The position numbers and the translations under genes are program-made. The notes beneath the pieces were generated by a model, which saw only the letters and a program-made list of their open reading frames with translations, ran no database searches and was not told the origin of the DNA. Below, in pieces: positions 17,501-24,700 of a stretch of 46,540 nt of DNA (position 1 is its first letter; each line of letters opens with the position of its first letter). The stretch comes from Verrucomicrobiia bacterium (lineage in GTDB: Bacteria > Verrucomicrobiota > Verrucomicrobiia > Verrucomicrobiales > Akkermansiaceae): contig JAUIJD010000035.1 in assembly GCA_030431475.1 (NCBI GenBank), positions 1 through 46,540 of the forward strand, in the 5' to 3' direction.

Positions 17501-18655
17501 GGCGGCACCGACTCGTCGCTGCGCACCGCCTACCTCGACACCGCGGGCACGGTCACCACCAGCGACGCGCTCACGCTCAACGGCGCGCTCGGCCAGTACG
17601 AGTCGCTGAGCTGGCAGTCCCACGCCGGCGCCCACGCCGGCAGCCTTTTCGCCCTCCACCGCCACACCGACGGCGAGGTCGAGCTGCGGGTCTTCGAACC
17701 GGTGAGCGACGGCTCGCCCTTCACCGGCGACCGCGACACCGACACGCTGCCCGACCTCGACGAGCTGCGCATCGTCGATCACGACCCGGCCGACGCCATC
17801 GACACCATCGACCATGTGCTTGCCGGCGACGACTTCGACGGCGACGGCTCGCTCAACGGCGCCGAGATCACCGCCGGCACCGACCCGACCGATCCGCTGA
17901 GCTATCCCGGCCAGCTCGTCGAGGTCGAGGCGACCGAGCCCGACTGCTTCGAGTTCGGCACCCTGCCCGGCACCTTCTTCATCAGCCGCGCCGGCGACGC
18001 CTCCACCGCCCTCACCGTTCACTACGCCATCGGCGGCAGCGCCACCAACGGCACCGACTACTCGATGCTGGCCGGCAGCGTGGAGATCCCGGAGGGACTC
18101 TACGGCGTCACCGTGTTCGTCCAGCCGCTCGCCGACACCGAGGCCGAGGGCATGGAAACCGTGAGCCTCACCCTGACGACCGACGCCGCCTACTCGATCG
18201 GCGCCGCCTCCAGTGACACGATCGCCATCGCCGACCTGCCGATGGACGACTGGCGCTTCAGCAAGTTCACCAGCGGCGAACTCGCCGATGACGGGATCAG
18301 CGGCGAGGAGGCCGACCCCGAGTTCGACGGTCTGGTGAACATCCTCGAATACGCCTTCGGCCGCGAACCCAAGCTCAACGACAGCTCCGCCCCGACCAGC
18401 ACCGTGCTGCTGACCGACGGCTCCAGCGACTACCTCGCCCTCGTCTATGTGCGCGAGACAGGTAGCTCGGACCTGCTCTTCGAGCCCCAAGTCTCGTCCG
18501 ACATGGACGACTGGTCGAGCGGCGCAAGCCATACCGAAACCGTGAGCGTGACCGACAACGGCGACGGCACCGAAACCGTGGTCGAGCGCGATCTCACTCC
18601 GACCAGCGCCAACACGCGCCGCTTCATGCGGCTCGATGTGCAGAGGATTCCCTGA
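11543..18655 (+). CDS. Giant secreted multidomain protein (CarboxypepD-reg, Calx-beta)
   Basis: A 2370-residue exported protein. The start at 11543 begins the signal peptide (cleavage near residue 37, TSASA); codons upstream to 11303 lack one and overlap the terminator. Residues 38-100 form a carboxypeptidase-regulatory-like domain (LAGRITDSATGASLGGAKI), and a similar one lies near 970-1060. The middle is long, beta-rich and low in Cys. Residues about 1680-2060 contain sialidase/BNR-like strands (DGLTWTAPVTIGSLP). A calcium-type Asp repeat (about 2066-2122), a Calx-beta domain (about 2129-2229, GSATNGTDYSMLAGSVEI) and a C-terminal domain ending NTRRFMRLDVQRIP follow. No catalytic site is evident. 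A cell-surface adhesive, matrix or stalk role is inferred from the domains. It may be expressed alone after the upstream terminator. Confidence 0.8.
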   Translation: MSLTSPLLLSGPFSKPFLLRVGLCLALIGALVTSASAEPLAGRITDSATGASLGGAKITLTPAGGGDDLVALSDAFGYYRLDDVPTGSHSVTASRGGYVPETDPAVVVSAGLLTPRDFALDPLFPGTATFDIYAQVNDTKTGMALSGVPVRLQRYGADAGDPLEETFTELTNEDGLVEFRGLRTGRFTFRFNDSDDGAPKLGWGSLNRPTPVLLDKHHSAIAQLLPDANTLTIHIEGPDPTDPEAGIGPLEGVLVELTGFDDTVPLPIGFIPFLDDLAEEAVMLLPPRTGVTDASGDVVFTDLPTIPYLVKPKKLGYVLPPEAPPTPAVFPESGSLPASEPYVMDLDPAGTMDIFLINDEYDTTSPPDSPIGMLEVKVQGIEGTHTEGIERITLSSPLPPSGEFPMGASLAEIPALLPGRYRVSVDSHHVTSPFLVADYALSTIDLRFRGERLVELAQGVPGDVVLPVKVVPARIRGRFYVAEEADTLGALRDTHPDAHHLWEGPIYQRTAQAGIEFTESDTAGLLMPGSEVIALDASDDGTFTATVRPSSYGVAIPSMDGYWGSNYSSHNTTTGERFELGWPYPVTPSIPIPPFGSLGVPLSSGDELEMDLYVRKQLFYLEGSVPAGGIPPTNDLVLARSDDGSTLVTTAFSDLALRGSGSMTLDGGGTAPFSLLTGAFSSSGAFSPTNALRFRSTVPPGTHSLSLMHPVYTAGFSAPPAPPGPTGSITLPHYGHPGEAVGDIPALPLHRSVDPFLLPPPILAELIYDGETELEAEFYGRTFVDEVATPVLRYTRSIPAFVQAPDLGDRLFAIPSGGPFRMAEGSWTVWFEADGDWYKGSVYADGGPGTVTVSFFLHDEWETSEAAGDRPPERSYKLRVRAVSEADPTFQIPGIGVDFDPVDPSGELTTPATGWAELPGWTGDSVPISTEDGKWLPASGTPGAPTSFTIEIDPDPADPVISVTLRMKRGMAVKGRLTDLDFPARGIPGAEVVVRNRHGVRLAEAVTVAGSEGPDPEGYFELGSPLPNAEVIFLDVAARGYRPKRVRVAPNNDGPDGTPVDINLTAEPDRIKLVQLPTPSFLSTLESFDRRGPFLPGIRKSASAGPLVDDDDVIMDYDVRVRPATFPLDLKPFDTAAGAESPDPVPPPMLTDRVKYVWIVDPRSFATDPFKDDAVPSPPPVLGDALFNEEMAAWLEEIRSKPNLFYRRISMLGDASGEPSGEPGDIAATGSIDLASLPPGGFLPVVVAETEHGAYNYFTLEHTGDDAHKNLFGLTLPAWLNQFADHLGTISAIQNGGVSLQMKNIVPADLIVPRPSVTGDITVSPEGFLTYTYGLGVNVREGGDVPAAGLLKFGSGFAGVAIDGVVTLEIDGAGTDTEAGEVASISFSGEVSANQTADLDLAAYVPKSVPPRVAKKIGEAIKNDVKAKVVAGGSAKIKTLESLQPPTPMRGTLKPLERSVEMTTAAGISAPIEVNLTSVAEKAPYVGPVFVFLNRSKAARLKGLVTPSAGAAVTRKLTTRFPRLEPASGDDTTATYETKDYTDDKPLTQRRTFFGEELVPFEVNFDTKRALCLGFTTGLRFEVFSNRIGAQGTLNVTGNECRLPVAPGGGSIGALEIEMNRFADWPPIKRITGDLTGEVKGYLDAYLVKVEKKWTWPLLHIDRPFNTEAVFLLVEMDVEETTYSVATAPSATWLGTSPQLIRGMFTNAQFELAAAGSGDDALLVYMDPDGGSLKLRGALRTSGSWAAPVDIVTTTGMTAATVHPLDGGGWMVVWAEIAPADASKVNPPVTLKSTTSTDGLTWTAPVTIGSLPGAALEMKLLPMPGGDLGLITVSSDPTAGAEVVDLTGFEYSAATWSGPTTVFDGAILASWDAAGPGFTGSEPAQVALLGTDGLLYTTTWDGTASPAPALFTPEPLGGTVRLAAGPADTFWLASALEGSGIGLWTKPAAGSWAALSTPFPGEIADDLALGVTDDTSSSKLSLSWIGGGTDSSLRTAYLDTAGTVTTSDALTLNGALGQYESLSWQSHAGAHAGSLFALHRHTDGEVELRVFEPVSDGSPFTGDRDTDTLPDLDELRIVDHDPADAIDTIDHVLAGDDFDGDGSLNGAEITAGTDPTDPLSYPGQLVEVEATEPDCFEFGTLPGTFFISRAGDASTALTVHYAIGGSATNGTDYSMLAGSVEIPEGLYGVTVFVQPLADTEAEGMETVSLTLTTDAAYSIGAASSDTIAIADLPMDDWRFSKFTSGELADDGISGEEADPEFDGLVNILEYAFGREPKLNDSSAPTSTVLLTDGSSDYLALVYVRETGSSDLLFEPQVSSDMDDWSSGASHTETVSVTDNGDGTETVVERDLTPTSANTRRFMRLDVQRIP

Positions 18656-18699
18656 AATGGACGCGACACGCCCGCCCCAACCTTGTTGGATGAGGCGTC

Positions 18700-20439
18700 G
18701 TGAGCATCCGTTGGAAACTGTTCCTCTCGCTGTTCGTCCTCACCGCCGGCGTCAGTGCGCTGGTGCTGGGGCTGGCGGAGCGGGAGTTCCGCGCCTCGAC
18801 CCGCGAACAGGTCGGCGCGCGTTTCAAGGACCAGATCGACAGCCTTCTCACGAAACGTGCCGAACGCCTCGCCAAGGTCCGGGACGCCTGCGCGAAGCTG
18901 GCGGAGGATGAAACCGTCCGCCGCCGACTCCGCGATCCGGACACCCACGACGCGCGGGATTTCCCCAAGCGCCTCGAGGCCGTCCGCGGACGCCTCGACG
19001 ACCGGACACGGGGCCGCGAATCGATCCTGACCGGTGTCGTCACCCTCGACGGCGAACTGCTGCCGCTCGGGCGCCCGCTTCCCACCCCGCTCCGTCAGCG
19101 GCGACGCCGGCCGCCGGAGGAACTCCGCGATCTCGCCCGTCAGCCGTCGCAGGAGGTCGCCTACGTGATCCTGGAAGCCGAACGCGACGGCAAGACGACG
19201 CGCGACGCCCGGGAGGTCGTCGTCACCCCGGTGCGCGAGGGCGACGAGATGCTCGGCTGGTTCATCATGGGCATCGACGCCCGCACCCGCGACGAGCAGA
19301 TCTTCCAGCGCGCCGAGGAAATCTCGGGCCGCGACGCCCGCACCGGTCTGGCGGTCGAGGACGAGTGGCTCGTGCCCGGACTTTCCGAGCAGGGAAAACA
19401 ACAGCTCGCCACGATCCGCGCCGGAACGGAATGGGGCGATGATCGCCCCGACCTCGTCGAACTCGACGGCGAACGCTACTACGTCGCTTCCGCGCCGCTG
19501 AATCCCGGCTCTCCGCTCGGGCGCGGCGAGCAGGTCACCCTTTTCCCCATCGGCTCGCTCATCGATGCGGTGGCACAACTCCGCTGGAAGGTCGCCGGCA
19601 TCGCCGGACTCGCCACGCTGGCGTCGGCCGGCATCGCGCTGTTCCTTTCCGCCCGCTTCAACCGCCCCATCACGGCGCTCGTCGCCGGCACCGAGCGGAT
19701 CCGCCGCGGCGAGTTCGACGAAGAAGTCGAGGTTCGCTCGAAGGACGAGTTCGGCCACCTCGCCGGAGCCTTCAACCGGATGACCCGCGACCTCGCGCTG
19801 AAGGAACGCTACCATGAGGTGCTCGGAAAAGTCAGCGACCCCGCCGTCGCCCGGCGACTGATGGAAGGCGAGCTCGAGCTCGGCGGCGAAGTGCTCGAGG
19901 CCGCCGTCCTGTTCTGCGACATCCGCGGTTTCACCGCCATGACCGACGGCATGCCGCCCGCCGCCGTGATCGACCTACTCAACGAACACATGACCGCCCT
20001 CACCGGCGTCGTCGCCGAGCACGGCGGCGTGGTCGACAAGTTCGTCGGCGACCTCGTCATGGCCCTCTTCGGCGCGCCGCAGTCCCACGGCGACGACGCC
20101 CTGCGCGCCGCCCGCTGCGCCATGGCGATGCTTGAGGAGCGTCGCAAGCTCGACGAGTCCACCGGCCGGGTGGTCGAGATCGGCATCGGGGTCGCCTGCG
20201 GACCGCTGGTCGCCGGCTGCATGGGGTCGCAGGACCGACTCAACTACACCGTCCTCGGCGACCGCGTGAACCTCGCCTCCCGACTCTGCAGCGCCGCCGA
20301 CCCCGGCGAGGTGGTGGTCGATCAAACGGTGGCGGATGCCGCGCGGGACGAATTCACGGTGGGAGCGGGCACGACGATCGCCTTGAAGGGATTCGCCAGG
20401 CCGGTGGCCACCTTTGCCCTGACCCCGCGACCCCGGTGA
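18700..20439 (+). CDS. Membrane class III adenylate/guanylate cyclase with HAMP
   Basis: A 579-residue signalling enzyme that makes cAMP or cGMP. It has an N-terminal membrane helix (KLFLSLFVLTAGVSALVLGL), a periplasmic sensor (about 30-285), a second helix (about 290-315, GIAGLATLASAGIALFLS), HAMP (about 316-370, RFNRPITALVAGTERI) and a class III catalytic domain (about 395-579). Metal-binding Asp407 (FCDIRGFT) and Asp451 (DKFVGDLVMALFG) are present. So are Lys447 and the LNYTVLGDRVNLASRL region, with the transition-state Asn and Arg, so the domain looks active. Lys447 favours ATP. The start is GTG at 18700, 44 bases after the preceding stop. The ligand of the sensor domain cannot be read from the sequence. 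Confidence 0.92.
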   Translation: MSIRWKLFLSLFVLTAGVSALVLGLAEREFRASTREQVGARFKDQIDSLLTKRAERLAKVRDACAKLAEDETVRRRLRDPDTHDARDFPKRLEAVRGRLDDRTRGRESILTGVVTLDGELLPLGRPLPTPLRQRRRRPPEELRDLARQPSQEVAYVILEAERDGKTTRDAREVVVTPVREGDEMLGWFIMGIDARTRDEQIFQRAEEISGRDARTGLAVEDEWLVPGLSEQGKQQLATIRAGTEWGDDRPDLVELDGERYYVASAPLNPGSPLGRGEQVTLFPIGSLIDAVAQLRWKVAGIAGLATLASAGIALFLSARFNRPITALVAGTERIRRGEFDEEVEVRSKDEFGHLAGAFNRMTRDLALKERYHEVLGKVSDPAVARRLMEGELELGGEVLEAAVLFCDIRGFTAMTDGMPPAAVIDLLNEHMTALTGVVAEHGGVVDKFVGDLVMALFGAPQSHGDDALRAARCAMAMLEERRKLDESTGRVVEIGIGVACGPLVAGCMGSQDRLNYTVLGDRVNLASRLCSAADPGEVVVDQTVADAARDEFTVGAGTTIALKGFARPVATFALTPRPR

Positions 20440-20494
20440 CCTCCCCCGAAGGTGCCGCTTGCGGGCCGCCGCCCGGATCATCCATGCTGAAGGC

Positions 20495-21577
20495 ATGATG
20501 ACCCGCAGACCGTTCCTCCGCACCACCGCCGCCTCCGCCCTGGCCACCTGCCTCGCCCGCGGACAGGGCGACACCGGAGGACGAAAGCTCGGCTGGGCGC
20601 TGGTCGGTCTCGGCTCGCTGAGCACCCACCAGATCGCCCCGGCGCTGGCGAAGACGAAACACGCCCGGCTGGCCGCCATCGTCACCGGCACCCCGTCGAA
20701 GGCCGAGGATTGGAAGAAGCGCCACCAGCTCGACGACGCCCACATCTACGACTACGAGAGCTTCGACCGGATCGCCGACGACCCCGAGATCGACGTCGTC
20801 TACATCGTCCTGCCCAACGGCATGCACGCCGAATACACGATCCGCGCGGCGAAGGCCGGCAAGCACGTGTTCTGCGAGAAGCCGATGGCGAACACCGCGG
20901 CCGAATGCCGGGAGATGATCGCCGCCTGCGAGGACGCCGGAAAGCGTCTCGGCGTCGCCTACCGCTGCCAGTTCGAGCCGCACCACCGTGAGGCGATCCG
21001 CTTCGCCCGCGAGAAGGTCTTCGGCCCCGTTCGCCATCTCAACGCCGCCTTCGGCTTCCGCATCGGCGACCCGAACCAGTGGCGCCTGAAGAAGGATCTC
21101 GCCGGCGGCGGCGCGCTGATGGACGTCGGCGTCTACGCCCTCCAGGCCTGCCGCTACCTCAGCGGTGAAGAGCCGGTCGAGATCATCGCCCAGGAGACGA
21201 AGACCGACCCGAAGAAGTTCAAGGAGGTCGACGAGACCATCGTCTGGTCGATGAAGTTCCCCTCCGGCATCACCGCCTCGTGTCAGACAACGTACGCCTA
21301 CGGCGGGATGAACCGCTTCGAGGCGATCTGCGACCAGGGCCGCTTCGGCATGGACCCCGCCTACAGCTACGGTGGGCTGAAGGGATGGACTTCGCGCGAG
21401 GACGTGCCGCTGTCCTTTCCCCAGATCGACCACTTCAGCGCCGAGATCGACGCCTTCTCGAAGGCGATCCTCGACGGTGGGGAGTTCGGCCCGGAGGGCG
21501 AAGACGGGCTCCGGGATCTTGAAATCGTCGAGGCCATCTACCGCTCGATCCGCGAAGGCCGGGCGGTGAGGCTCTAG
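20495..21577 (+). CDS. Tat-exported Gfo/Idh/MocA oxidoreductase
   Basis: A 360-residue NAD(P)-dependent oxidoreductase. The N-terminus MMTRRPFLRTTAASALATCLA carries a twin-arginine signal, so it should be exported folded with its cofactor, as glucose-fructose oxidoreductase is. The Rossmann fold follows (GWALVGLGSLSTHQIAPAL), then CEKPMA with the conserved Lys, and the C-terminal GGGALMDVGVYALQACRY segment, which holds the usual catalytic-site Asp/Tyr region. The family acts on sugars or sugar derivatives; the actual substrate is unknown. The start at 20495 is chosen over an upstream TTG at 20459, because only the ATG begins at the Tat signal; 20498 is an equally good ATG. Confidence 0.9.
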   Translation: MMTRRPFLRTTAASALATCLARGQGDTGGRKLGWALVGLGSLSTHQIAPALAKTKHARLAAIVTGTPSKAEDWKKRHQLDDAHIYDYESFDRIADDPEIDVVYIVLPNGMHAEYTIRAAKAGKHVFCEKPMANTAAECREMIAACEDAGKRLGVAYRCQFEPHHREAIRFAREKVFGPVRHLNAAFGFRIGDPNQWRLKKDLAGGGALMDVGVYALQACRYLSGEEPVEIIAQETKTDPKKFKEVDETIVWSMKFPSGITASCQTTYAYGGMNRFEAICDQGRFGMDPAYSYGGLKGWTSREDVPLSFPQIDHFSAEIDAFSKAILDGGEFGPEGEDGLRDLEIVEAIYRSIREGRAVRL

Positions 21578-21582
21578 CCCGG

Positions 21583-21605
21583 ATTTCCCACGTTCCGTGA
21601 GAAAT
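21583..21605. repeat. 10-bp stem-loop after the oxidoreductase gene
   Basis: ATTTCCCACG (21583-21592) and CGTGAGAAAT (21596-21605) form a 10-bp hairpin with one mismatch and a TTC loop, 6 bases past the stop codon. No T-run follows. A second small palindrome (GCCAGA/TCTGGC, 21610-21623) lies just beyond. It could be a processing or attenuation structure, or a copy of a dispersed palindromic repeat. A genome-wide search would tell these apart. Confidence 0.45.
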
Positions 21606-21730
21606 GCAGGCCAGAGGTCTGGCGGGGAACCCGGGACGGCGCGCAGGGACCCGATCGTGACCGGTGCGATCTTGCCGTCCGGCGCGAAAGCTGCTGTATT
21701 GCCGACTTTCCCCTCCGTCCCCCTCCCCGC

Positions 21731-24700
21731 ATGACCTTTCCCCGAATCCTGCGCCGACTCGGCGTGCTGGCCGGCCTGCTGCCCGGAATCTCCGCGGCGC
21801 AGAGCGAACCCGAAAAAGTCTACGTGCCGAAAGGCGGGTCCGAGGTCCGTGTCGTCACCCTCGTCAACTTCGGCCCCGGGGCCCAGGACTTCATCGTCAC
21901 CGCCGCCCAGGATGCGAACCCCGGCTGGACGATCGGTTTCGGCGCCTTTCCCGGCCCGCCCTTCGCCAACATCACCGCCGAGGTGTTCGGACCCGGCTAC
22001 CAGACCGGCCTGATCGAAGAACTCTTCGGTCGCCAGTTCGCCGTGCTCTTCGAGACGGACGGCGCCGACTTCGGCGACACCAAGTCGCTGACGACCACCG
22101 CCTACAACGTCGGCAATCTGGTGATCCCCTACATCCAGGTCGAGTTCGAGGCCGAGGTGATGAGCGGGGACCTGGTGCTGCGCGACTTCCAGGAGGTGGT
22201 CACCGTGCCGCCGAACGGCCCGCCGCCACCGCCCTCCAAGCTCGGCGACGACGTGCACACGCCCTACAGTCCCCCGACGACCATCAATGCCGCGACGGCG
22301 ACCACGGCGGCGCGCTATCGCGTCGACATCGAGAACGAGGGCGACACGGTCCAGTCCTTCGTCCTGACCGTGCAGGAGCAGGGCTCGTCGGACTGGGCGC
22401 CGAAGTATCTCATCGGCGATCTCGATGTCACCGAGGGCCTGCGCGCCGGGGGCGTCCTGTTCCCCGACATGAACCCGGGGGAAACCCGCAGCGTTTCGGT
22501 GGAAATCCTGCCGGGCCCCGGAATCACCACCGAGGGAGATCAGTTCGCAGCGGCCTTCATCCTCAATCATCCCGACGAAGGCGACGTGATGGACGCCGTG
22601 GTTGCCGCCGGCGAGTACTTCGCCGGCGGGCTGGAGGCGGTCCTCGAGGCCAAGCCCGGCGCGACCACCGACGACTTCAACCTCGAACTCACGATCACCA
22701 ACACCTCCGCGCAACCGGCCACCAGCATCGTCCCGCTGATCGATCTCGGCACCGAGGGCGAGCTCGACTTCGACTACACCGGGCCGGCCACTCCGGCCTC
22801 GGTGGCGACGCTGGCACCGGGCGCCTCGGCCTTGTTCACCCGGCCGATCACCGTTGACGGCGAGGGCGAGGTGACCGTCTCCGCCGGCGCCCGCGGCATC
22901 CTCCAGAACGCCTCGGGGCAGATCCGCCCCGGACTCTCGAACGTCGCCGAGGCCGAAGTGAGCGCCCTCCCGATTCTCGAGATCGTCACCGACCCGGATC
23001 GCGTCTTCAAGAAGGACGAGGTCTTCGTCGCCAAGGTCATCGTCCGTCACCGCGGGGAGGGATCGAAGACCTATGAGTTCCCTTCGGCGTTGATCGCCGA
23101 GGATCCTCCCCCCGCCGAGGATCCGATGGCCCGGCTCATGATCCGCGAGTTCGAGACGCCGGAGCCGTTCGTGCTCTCCGAAGGCGACTCGATGCGGGAA
23201 TTCCCCGTGACCGTCCTCGCCGAGAACCGCGGTGGCACCAAACTCGTTTCATCGATCGAGGTCACCGACGGCGAGGGAGCGATGTCGACCGAGAACGCCG
23301 AGCGCGCGGTCATCGTGAGTCCCTTCGAGATCACGACCACCGTCACCCCCGAGGAGCTCCGCCTCAACCAGACGCCGCTGGAGAAGCTCGGGCCCCGGGC
23401 CACCGCCCTCAACCAGGAGCGCCTGGCGATGGAACAGCCGGTACTCCGCAACCTCTTCGAGATCGAGATGACGGTGAAGAACGCCAGCAGTTCCGAGGTC
23501 GCCAATGTCAACATTCCCGGCATCCTCGACATCCTTTCCTTCATCTCCAGCAAGGAGGAGGAAAGCCTCGGCGTCCCCCTCACCCCGCTCTTCCTTTACC
23601 CCCCCGGCGCCGCCCGGATCGACCTCCAGGACAACAGCGAGACGCCCGAGATCGACGACGTCACCCTCGCGGCCGGCGAGAGCGCGGTCTTCGCCTGGGT
23701 GCTCGAGGCCTACGACGGCAACACCGATCCCGAAAGCGACGACTCCCTGAAGATGGAGTTCGAAGCCGTGGTCCTCGGCAGCATCGACGGACGCAACGTG
23801 CAGGACCGCGGATCCGCCGAGTTCCGCATCGTCGACAAGCCGCTCGTCAAGTGGGGGATCCGGCCCAAGGACGGACGCACCGCCTACCTGTCGGGACAGA
23901 TCGCCCGGGTCGACGGATTCCTGGAGAACATCTCGGGCGAGAACGGCAACGATCCGAAGGACCTGCTGGTCATGATGTATCCCCTGCAGGAGGGAAATCT
24001 CGGCGGCGGCTTTCCGAAGAAGGCCGAATTACCCAACGACGCCTTCCCGAAGTACTACGAGATCTTCGAGTTGCCCGGCGAAGGAGAAACCCGCATCGAT
24101 ATCGATTCGTTCTTCGTCTCCTTTCCCGCGCTCACTCCCACCGAAGGCACCGTGCGCTACGGCATCCGCGTGTGGATTCTCGAGGACGACGACACCCTGA
24201 CCAGCGCCGACGACCAGGCGGTCATCGACGACGACTGGAGCGATGAGTTCGAGGTCACCTTCCAGGCCAGCCCGCGTCTGATCAGCGCCGCCGAGCAACG
24301 GCGCAAGGAATGCATCGCGCTGGGGATCTGGCCCATCGTCTGCGGCTTCGAGGAAGGCCTCTTCGATTTCTCCCAGGGAATCTACGGCCTCGGCACCTTC
24401 ATGCTCTCGGCCGTCGAGACCAACGCCAAGCTCTACAACGGCCTCATCGCCTACGAGATGCTCGCGATGAAGTCGCTCTTCGACGCGGCGCGGGGCGAAC
24501 CCGACGCCTTCGACGAGCTGTTCCGCGACAGCTACGACAAGTACGTCCAACTCGTCGAGCTCGGCGTGATGGCCGGCGAGGCCGGCAGCAAGGTCCCGAT
24601 GGTCTTCGACGCCTTCGTCCAGCAGAGCGGCGATGCGATGGTGTCCTTCTTCGACGCCGCCTTCGAGGGCGACATGGAGGAGGTCCAGTTCCAGATCGGG

